A stretch of DNA of 42,460 bases from Corynebacterium sp. p3-SID1056 (GCF_025152525.1 NZ_JALXXL010000015.1:1-42460); one strand, 5' to 3'. Positions 7,367 through 15,940 are shown, counted from the first letter of the stretch. The notes: generated by a model not told the origin, from the sequence alone. Translations and numbers: made by a program.

Positions 7367-9871
7367 ATGCGCCCACAGACATTGCCGGCTCTTCTTATCG
7401 CAACCGCGCTCGGCGTCTCTTGCGTGAGCGGCCCGGGCACGGGCGTGGCAGGCGCCGAGGTCACACCACGAGGTTTCTCAGTGGAGGTGACTACCGGCGC
7501 AGAGTCCGGGGTCCACACCGTGGACGCGAGCAAGGGCCGGGTGTCCTGGCTGTACTTCAACCACGCCAACCCGCAGGTAAGCCTGCTGCAGAACGCGCTG
7601 TACATCGACGCCGCCGCTGGCGGTATCCCGGTGGTGTACACAGCAAAGGACACCGAGGTCGAACATTCCTCCGCGTCGGGCGTTGACACGGTCACGCTTA
7701 CCCACGTAGACGACTACGCAGAAGTCGAGATGGTACGCACCTTCCGCGTGCAGGGCGATACGGTGGACCTCGATGTGCAACTGCGCAACCTGGCTGAAGA
7801 GGACCGCGAGATGTCCGTATCGCTCGCGCACGGCACGCTCGGGACGAGCTACACAGCGCGCGGCTCCCGCGACGGCGACGCGCTCGACATCGAGGTGGGC
7901 GAAGCGTACCGGCTCAAGGCCGAATTCCCGTCCGCCGTTGGCATCGGCGCAGGCGCTGACCGGGACGCCGCGCTGGAAGACGCGGCACGCGACCAGTGGG
8001 ACACCGCCGAGGCCAAGGACGCCCGCTTCCAGGCCGGCGAGTACGCCGACGTGGTCGCCCCGGGCGAGAGCATGCACGCGCACCTGAAACTCAGCGTCGA
8101 AATGGCGGAAGCGCTCAGCGACACTGACGGCGACGGGTTCCCGGACCGGTGGGAGGAAGAAGGTTTCACCACCTCCGACGGCACCGAGTTCCCCCTCAAC
8201 GCGTGGGGCGCGGACCCGGAAAAGCCGGACCTGTTCCTGCAGCTCAACTGGATGAAGTCCGAGTGGGAGACCCTCGGTTGCGCGGCGCGGCACCACTTCG
8301 CGCCGACCCCGGCCGACTTCGCTGCGTTCACCGAATGCTCGCGCGCGAACACGAACACCTACCGCCCCTCCCGCGAGAGCCTGAACCAGCTGGTCAAGGT
8401 CTTCGACCGCCAGGGCATCCGCCTGCATATCGACGCCGGCGAGTACTACACCAACATCCCCGGCTACACCGAGCACTACGGCGGTCCCACGGAGGACTAC
8501 GAGAAGTACTACTTCGCCGACGTACCGGACTCGGTGGACCCGAAGGCGTTCTCCGGCATCAAGCTGCAGCAGGAACGCGACCGGCTCTTGGGCCCGCGTG
8601 CCGACGTCTTCCGTGTCGGCATTATCGGCGGGCAGCAGTCGCCGGACAACTACTCCTCGGGCACCGGGCTGGTGCGCGACGGCGCCTTCTACGTGGCGAA
8701 GAACGACCTCATGACCTCGCAGGAGCAGCTGCGCAACACCATCCTGCACGAGTACGGCCACAACCTGGGGCTCACGCACTCGGGCGGGTTCTTCGTGCAG
8801 CGCCCGCAGTCGGACTACGTGCCGAACTACCGCTCCGTGATGAACTACCTCTACCAGTTCGCCCACTTTGACTACTCGGATACCCAGTCGCGGCCGGACC
8901 CGAGCGCACCACTGCCGCGCGCATGCGAAAACGGCAGCGCCCGGTGCTACAACGGCGACTACGACATCGACCCCGACTGGGACAACCTGGAACTGATCAA
9001 CGGTCGAGTCGGCTCGGCACAGGGCACGACCGGTACGAGCGGCGGTACCACCGGCACCGAAAGCGGCAGCCAGGAGGACACTCAGCCCAGCGACAAGGAC
9101 CCGGAAAGCACCCACCAGAGCGACGTGACGGTCCGCGATTTGGAGAAGAACGCCGCCCAATACAATGACGGCAAGGCCGGGTTCCGCGTGCTCAGGGACC
9201 CAAACAACCCGAACGTGATCGTGGCCAACCGCTCCGACTCCACCGTCGAAGTCGAGGTGTCCAACCTGGGACTGCGCCCGCACAACTACACCGTCGAGGC
9301 CATCTACCCCGGCGGCAAGTGGTCCGAGACGATCGAGGTTGCCTCCGCGCTCACCGACGCCTCCAAACACGCCCTCACCATCCCCATCGCCAACACCACG
9401 GGCTACGACCAGGCCACCATGCCGATTCAGTTCCGGGTCTACAACCAGGACGGCCGCCTCGTCGCCGACGAGACGCAGGAATTCTCGGTGCTCACCTACA
9501 CCAAGGCCGAGATGCAAAAGCTTATCGACGAGCTCGCACGCACCGGCTCCCCGCTCCTCGCCGAAGCGCAAAACGCCTTCGGCACGCCCGACCCCGGGCT
9601 CCGCGGCGCGGCAGTCACCTCGCCCGTGCCGACCCGCCCCAACGACACGCTCACCACGCCCACCCGCAAGAAGGGCGTGACCGACCTGGGACCCGCGAAA
9701 TCCACTAAAACCAGCGAGCCCGCCGCAACGCCGCGCCCCACCGCGAAGGCACCCGCCCAGGCCGCCTCGCAAGGGTCGAGCACCGCAGGTATTGCCATCG
9801 GCGTGATCCTTGGCTTGCTCACGGTGCTGGGGATCGGCGCCGGCGTCGCCGCGCAGGCTGGTCTGTTCTAG
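7367..9871 (+). CDS. Secreted metzincin-type zinc metalloprotease with C-terminal membrane anchor
   Basis: An 834-residue predicted extracellular protease. The zinc site HEYGHNLGLTH (residues 461-471) fits HExxHxxGxxH, and SVMNY (490-494) fits the metzincin Met-turn. A signal peptide lies at residues 1-26. The N-terminal 230 residues are beta-rich, resembling a propeptide or binding domain. A calcium-loop motif DTDGDGFPD (from about residue 252) precedes the catalytic domain. After it come a Gly/Thr/Ser-rich linker, a beta domain, a Thr/Pro/Lys linker and a terminal transmembrane helix (GIAIGVILGLLTVLGIGAG). No sorting motif is present. The ATG at 7367 lies 6 nt after GAAAGGGG; TTG 7319 and ATG 7361 are in frame but have no properly spaced ribosome site. 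The substrate is unknown; host proteins or the neighbouring repeat protein are possible. Confidence 0.85.
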   Translation: MRPQTLPALLIATALGVSCVSGPGTGVAGAEVTPRGFSVEVTTGAESGVHTVDASKGRVSWLYFNHANPQVSLLQNALYIDAAAGGIPVVYTAKDTEVEHSSASGVDTVTLTHVDDYAEVEMVRTFRVQGDTVDLDVQLRNLAEEDREMSVSLAHGTLGTSYTARGSRDGDALDIEVGEAYRLKAEFPSAVGIGAGADRDAALEDAARDQWDTAEAKDARFQAGEYADVVAPGESMHAHLKLSVEMAEALSDTDGDGFPDRWEEEGFTTSDGTEFPLNAWGADPEKPDLFLQLNWMKSEWETLGCAARHHFAPTPADFAAFTECSRANTNTYRPSRESLNQLVKVFDRQGIRLHIDAGEYYTNIPGYTEHYGGPTEDYEKYYFADVPDSVDPKAFSGIKLQQERDRLLGPRADVFRVGIIGGQQSPDNYSSGTGLVRDGAFYVAKNDLMTSQEQLRNTILHEYGHNLGLTHSGGFFVQRPQSDYVPNYRSVMNYLYQFAHFDYSDTQSRPDPSAPLPRACENGSARCYNGDYDIDPDWDNLELINGRVGSAQGTTGTSGGTTGTESGSQEDTQPSDKDPESTHQSDVTVRDLEKNAAQYNDGKAGFRVLRDPNNPNVIVANRSDSTVEVEVSNLGLRPHNYTVEAIYPGGKWSETIEVASALTDASKHALTIPIANTTGYDQATMPIQFRVYNQDGRLVADETQEFSVLTYTKAEMQKLIDELARTGSPLLAEAQNAFGTPDPGLRGAAVTSPVPTRPNDTLTTPTRKKGVTDLGPAKSTKTSEPAATPRPTAKAPAQAASQGSSTAGIAIGVILGLLTVLGIGAGVAAQAGLF

Positions 9872-9887
9872 CTGGCTTGAGCCGGCG

Positions 9888-10850
9888 TTAGCTGGCTTTG
9901 CTGCGCCGCCAGTCTTCGCCGAACTCTGGGCGGAGGTGGGTGGCGGGGGTGAGCGGGGCGTCGAGAAGCGAAGCGTGCTCTTTTAACTCGCAGATCCTGC
10001 GGATGACGGCCACTTCATTGCGCAACAGCTCGCGCGGCGTGACGCGGACGACCGCGTAGTGCTGCAGCCGGAGCCAATTCTCGCGCTCCAACTGCTCGAG
10101 GGCGGCCGCCTGGCCGTTGTCCGCGAACTTCGCATCGCCGTCGACCTCGATGACCAGCTGGTCCCACATGAGATCCGGCCGCGCGTACGGGCCGATCCAC
10201 ATCTGCTCCGCCACCTCGACGCCGTGCTCGCGCAGCACTACGCGCAGCAGCGACTCGTACGGTGACTCGGACTTCGTCGAACACCAGTCAAGCGCTTTGC
10301 GTGCGCGGGCGATGCCGCGCTTGCCCGCGAGCCTGGTCACCACGTCTTCTAGCTCCGCGCGGATGCGTTCGTGATCGCGGGGATGCGCCTGGTAAAACAG
10401 GGAATCCATCGCGACGACGCCGTGGCGGACACCGTGCAGCCGGGCGACGTCGACGGCAGTGCGCGACGGAGTGGTCGTGCGGATGGTGTCGCCTGCGCGT
10501 GAAGTGAACGTGTAGGAGTCGGTGGCAGGGACACTGAGCCGACGGAACTCCACGCCATCCGGCCAGCTGCCCCGACCAGGTGCTGCCTGTTTCGGATACG
10601 ACATCGTCACCGGAGCGTTTCTCATCGGAAGCGTCCAAATCCCGTGCATGCATGCCGCAGACCGGCCTACAAGTAGTGCCGTTTGGGCTGCTGCTCCCAA
10701 CGCGTACGCCCGCAGAAACTCCTGCTCATAGGATTTCAGCTGCTCCCACGTGGAAGTGGCGATGAGCTTGTTTGCTGATAGTCTCCGGCACGAAACGCCA
10801 TCGGCCTGGCCTGGCCGAATAAGGTGTGCGACAAGCGCATTTCTATCCAT
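9888..10850 (-). CDS. DUF559/Vsr-like endonuclease-fold protein
   Basis: A 320-residue protein of a family common in actinobacteria. The C-terminal third carries ESPYESLLR, then PDLMWDQLVIEVDGD and a basic stretch, the pattern of DUF559 (related to Vsr/PD-(D/E)xK nucleases), with acidic residues at the expected active-site positions. The N-terminal part resembles the AbiEi-like/transcriptional-regulator region often fused to DUF559. The ATG at 10850 is preceded by GGGGGGATC; the longer start at 10901 lacks a clear ribosome site. The gene stands alone, convergent to the metalloprotease gene (16 nt apart). Nuclease activity has rarely been shown for this family, so the function is open. Confidence 0.7.
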   Translation of the reverse strand: MDRNALVAHLIRPGQADGVSCRRLSANKLIATSTWEQLKSYEQEFLRAYALGAAAQTALLVGRSAACMHGIWTLPMRNAPVTMSYPKQAAPGRGSWPDGVEFRRLSVPATDSYTFTSRAGDTIRTTTPSRTAVDVARLHGVRHGVVAMDSLFYQAHPRDHERIRAELEDVVTRLAGKRGIARARKALDWCSTKSESPYESLLRVVLREHGVEVAEQMWIGPYARPDLMWDQLVIEVDGDAKFADNGQAAALEQLERENWLRLQHYAVVRVTPRELLRNEVAVIRRICELKEHASLLDAPLTPATHLRPEFGEDWRRSKAS

Positions 10851-10962
10851 GTGATCCCCCCGATTCTCGTGTGCGATCCCCCGATCGCAATCTGTAGCCA
10901 CTTTAGTACCAGTTGGAGAGAGCGGCTAGGCGAGGCGGGGCGTTTGCGCTGAATGACGAACA

Positions 10963-11007
10963 CTGGATGACGAAGAAGCCCTAAAAAACGGGTTCTTCGT
11001 CATCCAG
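10963..11007 (-). terminator. Perfect 15-bp inverted repeat after pknG
   Basis: Arms 10963-10977 and 10993-11007 are exactly complementary; CCC (10979-10981) and GGG (10990-10992) can extend the stem past one bulged base. The loop holds A6 on the + strand, so T6 lies inside the loop of the minus-strand transcript rather than after the stem. It sits 38 nt after the pknG stop and probably ends that transcript, but it is not a classical intrinsic terminator. Confidence 0.55.
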
Positions 11008-11044
11008 TCTTCGTCAAATGGAGGCGACCCAGCCCCCAACCCCT

Positions 11045-13441
11045 CTAGAACCACGTCGCGGGGCGGACCTTGTTCGCCATATCCACGAGCGCGAAGCGGT
11101 GCCGCGCGTACGGGGCGACGCGCGCCTGCTCGCGCAGCGTCATGGCGAGGCCGCGGCGTAGTTCCCGCAGGCTGAAGGTGTATTCGAAGAGCGGCATCGT
11201 GGAGTCCGCGTGCCGCATCCCATTCGCGCGCAGGTAGGTGAGGGCGGCGCGCAGGACGAACACCTTGATCTGCAGGAAGCGCGGTTCGGTGTTGGGGATC
11301 TGGTCGAGGCGGCGGGCGGCGCGTCGGATGCGGGACTCGGTGAGGTCGCCGGAGACCAGGCAGAGGATCGAGGTGAGCTGGGCCATCCGGTAGTGACGTG
11401 AGGAGTTGGGCACCTTGTCCAGGGCAGCGACGGCGAGTTCGACTTCGCCCTCGTTCATTAGCTGGCGGGCGAGCCCGAAGGCGGAGGAGACCGTCGTGGG
11501 GTTGGTCACCCACACCAGGGAGTACAGCCGCATGGAGTGGAAGCGCAGCATGGCCGGGTCGTTAGTGACCAGGCCCCAGTCCTCGGACATGAGGTCGTGG
11601 GCGTGGAGGTCCTCGAACACGCTGTTGTCCACGTCGTCGAGTTTGGTGCGGAGTCCGGCGGAGGCGCGTGAGAGGGCGTCGTCAAGCAGCTCCTCCTCGT
11701 GGAGACCCGCTTGCTGGAGGAGCAGCTCATCGACGGCCGCGATGGCGAGCTTGGGGGCGGGCTCGCCGGGGAGGAAGCTTAAGACGCGGTCGAAGTCGCG
11801 CTGGGCTTCGTTAAAGTCGCCAAGCAGGGTGTTGACCACGCCGAAGTACCAGTAGAAGCGCCAGTTGCCGGACAGGCGGGCGCGCATACTGGCGAGCCAC
11901 GTTTGCGCCTGCTCGGTCAACCCGAGGTCCAACATGGAGCGCACAACGCCGAAGGGGATTTCCAGCGACTGCTGGTATTGGTCGGACTGCATCGCCTGGC
12001 GCAGCGTCTCCAGCGTTTCCTGCGGCTCGGTGTAGGAGGAGCCTTGGAGCATGCCGGCACCGACGTCGTCGCGGTTGATCAGCGGGGTGGGCAGCGCGGA
12101 GACGACTTCCTGCGGGGTGATTTCCACGGTGCGGGTGATGCCGTCGATGAGCTGGTCGGTGCGGAAGACCAGGTGCTTGGTGCCGAAGGTGGTACGTTGC
12201 GGCGAGAACTGGGATTGCTGGGCGGGGAAGGTGCGGCCGTCGCGAATTGCCAGCACCTCGCGCAGCACCCCGAGCAGCTGCGCCTGCAGTTCCTGTACCG
12301 AGTTGTAGCGCTGCGCGGCGTCGGGGTTGCAGCAGCGCGCGATCACGCGGTACAGCGAGATGTAGCGGCGGAACAGCGGTTCTTGGGTGGGCGTGGGGAT
12401 GACGTGCTCGTACACGCCGTCTTTCTGCGGCAGGTCAACGACGAGCGCGGCCAGCGTCCGGCCGATGGTGTAGATGTCGGAGGCGATCGAGGGGCCTTCG
12501 GTGCCCACCTCCGGCGCCTGGAAGCCGCGTGTGCCGTAGATGAAGCCGTAGGCACCGATGCCGGAGACCGCCCCCAGGTCGATGAGTTTGACCTGGTCTT
12601 CGGTGACGATGATGTTGTCCGGCTTCAGGTCGTTGTAGACCACGCCGCGCGAGTGCAGGTAGCCGAGCGCGGGCAGGATCTCCAAGATGTAGCCGATCGC
12701 TACGTCGGGCGGCAGGACGTGGTGTTCTTGGGCGTTGCGCTGCGCTCTTAACGACGGCCCGCCAACGTACTCCATCACAATGAACCCGCTGGGCACACGG
12801 GGATCGTCGATGAAGTTGAAAATCTTCACAATGCCGGGGTGCGTGATGTCGGCCAAGAACTCGCGCTCTGCCGCCGCGGCTTCGGCCTCGTCCCGGTTTT
12901 CTTGCGAGTGCAGGCCCTTGAGCACGACGACGCGCTCGGAGACGTTGTGGTCTTCCGCAAGGTAGATCCAGCCGAGCCCGCCGTGGGCGATCACACCCAG
13001 GATCTCGTACTGGCCGGCGACGATGTCGCCCGGGTGCAGGGTGGGGGCCGGGATGCCCTTCTCCACCTCCGCGGGGCGCGGATCTTTCAGCGCGGTGCGT
13101 GGCTGTGTCGGCTCGACCCAGGGCAGTTCCACCATGCCGTCGGCCACCACGCGGTTTTCGCGTGGGGTGCCGCGCAGTTCGCGGAAGGTGTCGAGGGCCA
13201 GCCGGCGCGCTCGCGCGGCGGTGTCCTCCTTGACGGAGCCACGGCGCAGGTCGTCGAGGTCTTTGAGCAGGCCTGCCATCTCGCCGAGTTCGGAGAAGTC
13301 TGCGCCCTCTGAATCCTCGTCGTCGGCGAAGGGGTCGAAGGGGACTGCCTCGGTGGCTGGGTCCTCGTCGGCGAAGGGGTCGTACGGGACCGCCTCGGTG
13401 GCGGGGCCGGTGGCGTCGTCGCGATTGGTGGGTTCGGTCAC
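11045..13441 (-). CDS. pknG: Serine/threonine protein kinase PknG
   Basis: Soluble kinase of 798 residues that in corynebacteria phosphorylates OdhI, the FHA inhibitor of 2-oxoglutarate dehydrogenase, steering carbon between the TCA cycle and glutamate. The kinase domain shows Lys175 (VVVLKGL), the non-RD catalytic loop YNDLKPDN (Asp271) and LIDLGAV in place of DFG, all typical of PknG. A C-terminal alpha-helical TPR-like region of about 400 residues follows. The N-terminus has no CxxC pairs, so the rubredoxin domain of mycobacterial PknG is absent, and it carries two 15-residue repeats (ATEAVP[YF]DPFAD). The GTG at 13441 overlaps the glnH stop (GTGA), with GGAGGA just upstream; a longer frame to 13819 reads into glnH and is rejected. 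Confidence 0.95.
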   Translation of the reverse strand: MTEPTNRDDATGPATEAVPYDPFADEDPATEAVPFDPFADDEDSEGADFSELGEMAGLLKDLDDLRRGSVKEDTAARARRLALDTFRELRGTPRENRVVADGMVELPWVEPTQPRTALKDPRPAEVEKGIPAPTLHPGDIVAGQYEILGVIAHGGLGWIYLAEDHNVSERVVVLKGLHSQENRDEAEAAAAEREFLADITHPGIVKIFNFIDDPRVPSGFIVMEYVGGPSLRAQRNAQEHHVLPPDVAIGYILEILPALGYLHSRGVVYNDLKPDNIIVTEDQVKLIDLGAVSGIGAYGFIYGTRGFQAPEVGTEGPSIASDIYTIGRTLAALVVDLPQKDGVYEHVIPTPTQEPLFRRYISLYRVIARCCNPDAAQRYNSVQELQAQLLGVLREVLAIRDGRTFPAQQSQFSPQRTTFGTKHLVFRTDQLIDGITRTVEITPQEVVSALPTPLINRDDVGAGMLQGSSYTEPQETLETLRQAMQSDQYQQSLEIPFGVVRSMLDLGLTEQAQTWLASMRARLSGNWRFYWYFGVVNTLLGDFNEAQRDFDRVLSFLPGEPAPKLAIAAVDELLLQQAGLHEEELLDDALSRASAGLRTKLDDVDNSVFEDLHAHDLMSEDWGLVTNDPAMLRFHSMRLYSLVWVTNPTTVSSAFGLARQLMNEGEVELAVAALDKVPNSSRHYRMAQLTSILCLVSGDLTESRIRRAARRLDQIPNTEPRFLQIKVFVLRAALTYLRANGMRHADSTMPLFEYTFSLRELRRGLAMTLREQARVAPYARHRFALVDMANKVRPATWF
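13321..13410 (-). repeat. Tandem 45-bp repeat in the pknG 5' end
   Basis: Two adjacent 45-bp units (13321-13365 and 13366-13410) differ at a few bases and encode ATEAVPFDPFADDED and ATEAVPYDPFADEDP. Each has one Thr in an acidic/hydrophobic context. Confidence 0.85.
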
Positions 13442-14415
13442 TGCTCCTCCTCGCGGTACATCAACGGTGGCGGGGTCGGTTCGGCGAGCGAGTCGCCGAG
13501 CCATTGCTGGTGCATGCGCGTCCACGTGCCGTCGTTGCGGATGCGCTCGATGGTGGCGTTGACCGCCCGGACGAGATCGTCGTGGCCCTTGGGAATACCC
13601 ACGGCGTAGAGCTGGCGGGCGAGTGAGTCCGGCAGGATTTCGGCGTGCGGGTCTTGGGCGGTCATGCCGGCGAGGATGGCGTCGTCGGCAAGCACGGCAT
13701 CCGCCTGGAACTGCTGGGTCGCCATGAGGCAATCGGACCAGCAGCGCGTGCGCAACACCTCGGATTCGGGCGCGACCGTGCGTGTCAGGTTGAGCAGGTT
13801 CGTGCCGTCGACGATACACACGCGCTTGCCCGCCAACCCCTCGAGCGTGTCGATGCCGCGGTCGCGTGGGGCGAGCACGCGCACGTAGGAGATCATGTAC
13901 GGGGTGGAAAACGCGACCTTTTCGGCGCGCTCCTGGGTAATGGACATGGTGCGGATGACCACGTCCACCGCCCCCGATTGCAGCATCTCGGCGCGGGAGG
14001 CAGATTCCACAAAGCGAAAGTCGACCTTGTCCGGGTCGCCGAGGATGTCTTTGGCGATTTCGTGCGCGAGGTCGACTTCGAATCCGCGCAGGTCACCGGC
14101 CGCGGTGTCGCGGTAGGACAGGAGATACTGTGATTGGTCGATGCCCACGAGGAGACGGCCGCGCTCGCGGATCTTGTGCAGGGCGCCGCCGATCCCATCC
14201 TCTTCCTCCAAGGGGCGCAGAGAGCCGGGCCAGTCGAAGTCGGCGCTGGAGAACTCGCCGGCCGGCGGCACTCCGGAGGGGTCCACGATCGCGCCGGGCG
14301 GCAGCGGCAAACCCTCGTAGGTCAAGGGTGGGTCCTGCGGGGGCGGCGGTGGGGCAGTGGTCGCGCAGCCTGCGAGCAGGAGCGCGCTGGTGAGGGCCAT
14401 TGCTACGTTGCGCAT
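13438..14415 (-). CDS. glnH: Amino-acid-binding lipoprotein GlnH
   Basis: A 325-residue extracellular solute-binding protein (family 3, PBPb). It starts with MRNVAMALTSALLLAGC, a lipoprotein signal with lipobox LAGC, followed by a Pro-rich linker. The body has the family pattern, from GRLLVGIDQSQYLLSYRD, through GFEVDLAHEIAKDI, to the C-terminal DGTWTRMHQQWLG. In mycobacteria and C. glutamicum GlnH binds Asp/Glu-type ligands and signals through GlnX to PknG rather than feeding a transporter; no permease is encoded here. The ATG at 14415 overlaps the glnX stop by one base (TGATG); the GTGA overlap with pknG follows, so all three are translationally coupled. Confidence 0.92.
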   Translation of the reverse strand: MRNVAMALTSALLLAGCATTAPPPPPQDPPLTYEGLPLPPGAIVDPSGVPPAGEFSSADFDWPGSLRPLEEEDGIGGALHKIRERGRLLVGIDQSQYLLSYRDTAAGDLRGFEVDLAHEIAKDILGDPDKVDFRFVESASRAEMLQSGAVDVVIRTMSITQERAEKVAFSTPYMISYVRVLAPRDRGIDTLEGLAGKRVCIVDGTNLLNLTRTVAPESEVLRTRCWSDCLMATQQFQADAVLADDAILAGMTAQDPHAEILPDSLARQLYAVGIPKGHDDLVRAVNATIERIRNDGTWTRMHQQWLGDSLAEPTPPPLMYREEEQ

Positions 14416-15911
14416 CACATGTACTCCGCAATCCGGTGACGGATACCAATCCAGATACACAGCACCGCCAACAACGACAGGAGCGCCACCGCGCCGGAAA
14501 CCAGCCTGGTCGCGTCGAGCGAGGCCGTGATGTACTCGCGGGTGGAACCACGCGAGATGGCAATGAGGTCCTGCAGGTCCGAGTCCAGCTGCCGGTAGGC
14601 GGTCGCGCCGACCTCGCCGGCACGCGCCGCGCCGCCAGGCTCGCCCTCGTCGCCGGGCTTCTGCCCGGTCAACAGCACGACGGCCTCCTGGTACTGGCCG
14701 TTGTCAATCGCCTGCAGAAGCGCCGCGTGGTTGTCCTGCCACTCGGCCAAGGACACGTGCGCGGAGGTAATCAGGTGCTCGGTCTCGGCCGAGGCGGCGC
14801 TGCCGTGGCGCTCCGAGTACTCGGCGAGCACCACGTTGGTCGCGCGCAGCGCGTCCACGATCTTCTCGTGCGTGGCGTCAAAGGAGCGCGAGGACTGCGC
14901 GACCGACTGGCGGCGCAACAGGGCGAAGGTCTCGTCCGTGCGCGCCTCCTGTGCGTCGATCCGGGCGGCAGTGAGCTGCTCCCAGGGCTCGGCGGCGCGC
15001 GCGAACCCGACGAAGCCGGACTGCCACAGCTGCAGGTTGGACACGCTCACCCACAACACCGCCACCAGCATGGACGCCGTGGCCACGAGGAAGCCCTTGT
15101 TCAGGCGGCGGCGGAACGTGCGCCACAGCCACCACTGGGCGGCGACGAGGAAGATCAGGGCAGCAAACAGCCCGGATAACGGGATGAATTGGGGCGCGGA
15201 GAGGCGGGCCATCTCGCGCGCGACTTGGCGTTGGGTCAGAGTGTAGAGGCGGTCGGCGTCGTCAAGCATCTGCTCCCTCATGATGCCCGAGGCCTCCGAC
15301 ATGTACGCCACGCCGACCGGGTTGCCCATCCGCTGGTTGACCAGCGCGCGCTCCATCAGCGCCGAGTAGACGGGGATGTGGCGCTGGATCGAGGAGACGA
15401 GGTCCAGGATCTCCTCGCTGTCCTGCGCGCTGTCCGCCTCGACCGAGCCGCGGTAGACGTCGTTGGAGGCGGTCACGGCGCGGTCGAGCGAGGCGAGGTA
15501 GAGCTGCCGCTCCTCCTGCGTGAGCATGCCGGGCTGCACGAAGCCCGTGGTGGCCACGGTGTCGGCCTGCGAGAGCGAGGTAAACAACAGGTGGGCGGAA
15601 TTGCTCATCGGCTCGGTCGCGGTGACCAGCGTGTCCAGTGAGTCTTGCCTTTTGGACATCGAGGAACTCATCGCCATGCCCGCTGCGAGTAGGGCGAAGG
15701 TGAGCACCAGCATGATCACGACGAGCTTGCCGGGGGTGGTGGCCACGAAGCTCGCGCCGCGCCGGGCTAAGCGCGCGGGCCCGGTGGCGTAGTCGCGGAT
15801 GACCATGCGAAACGTGCGGCGGGTGGGGGCGCGTTCTAGCTCGTCCAACCATGCGTCGTCGGACGTCGAGGCGAGCCCTCGCGCCTGATCGTGCTGCACG
15901 TTCTGGGACAT
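14415..15911 (-). CDS. glnX: Membrane receptor-like protein GlnX
   Basis: A 498-residue integral membrane protein with about four transmembrane helices (near residues 62-82, 242-265, 275-297 and 472-492) and two alpha-helical extracytoplasmic domains rich in Gln/Glu/Ser that resemble chemoreceptor four-helix sensor domains. It is the partner that passes the GlnH signal across the membrane to PknG in the known corynebacterial/mycobacterial pathway. A hydrophilic cytoplasmic N-terminus of about 60 residues precedes the first helix. The ATG at 15911 lies 6 nt after a TATTCT hexamer and has no properly spaced Shine-Dalgarno, which points to a leaderless mRNA; the frame extends to 16124, but that part overlaps the divergent Nudix gene. 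Confidence 0.9.
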   Translation of the reverse strand: MSQNVQHDQARGLASTSDDAWLDELERAPTRRTFRMVIRDYATGPARLARRGASFVATTPGKLVVIMLVLTFALLAAGMAMSSSMSKRQDSLDTLVTATEPMSNSAHLLFTSLSQADTVATTGFVQPGMLTQEERQLYLASLDRAVTASNDVYRGSVEADSAQDSEEILDLVSSIQRHIPVYSALMERALVNQRMGNPVGVAYMSEASGIMREQMLDDADRLYTLTQRQVAREMARLSAPQFIPLSGLFAALIFLVAAQWWLWRTFRRRLNKGFLVATASMLVAVLWVSVSNLQLWQSGFVGFARAAEPWEQLTAARIDAQEARTDETFALLRRQSVAQSSRSFDATHEKIVDALRATNVVLAEYSERHGSAASAETEHLITSAHVSLAEWQDNHAALLQAIDNGQYQEAVVLLTGQKPGDEGEPGGAARAGEVGATAYRQLDSDLQDLIAISRGSTREYITASLDATRLVSGAVALLSLLAVLCIWIGIRHRIAEYM

Positions 15912-15917
15912 TCTCCA

Positions 15918-15923
15918 AGAATA
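15918..15923 (-). promoter_or_regulatory. -10 element of a leaderless glnX promoter
   Basis: TATTCT on the minus strand ends 6 nt before the glnX ATG, so transcription would begin at or next to the A of the start codon. It is 11 nt away from the opposing -10 of the Nudix gene. Confidence 0.45.
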
Positions 15924-15934
15924 ACGTGTCTGGC

Positions 15935-15940
15935 TACAGT
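15935..15940 (+). promoter_or_regulatory. -10 element of the leaderless Nudix gene promoter
   Basis: TGGCTACAGT: the hexamer TACAGT ends 7 nt before ATG 15948. The same CTACAGTGG-TGGCATG arrangement occurs at the xthA start (minus strand, 20322-20337). Confidence 0.5.

Noticed and set aside
7478..9772. 764-codon minus-strand frame under the metalloprotease
   Set aside because: The zinc motif and Met-turn on the plus strand decide for the protease; the antisense product has no recognisable domain.
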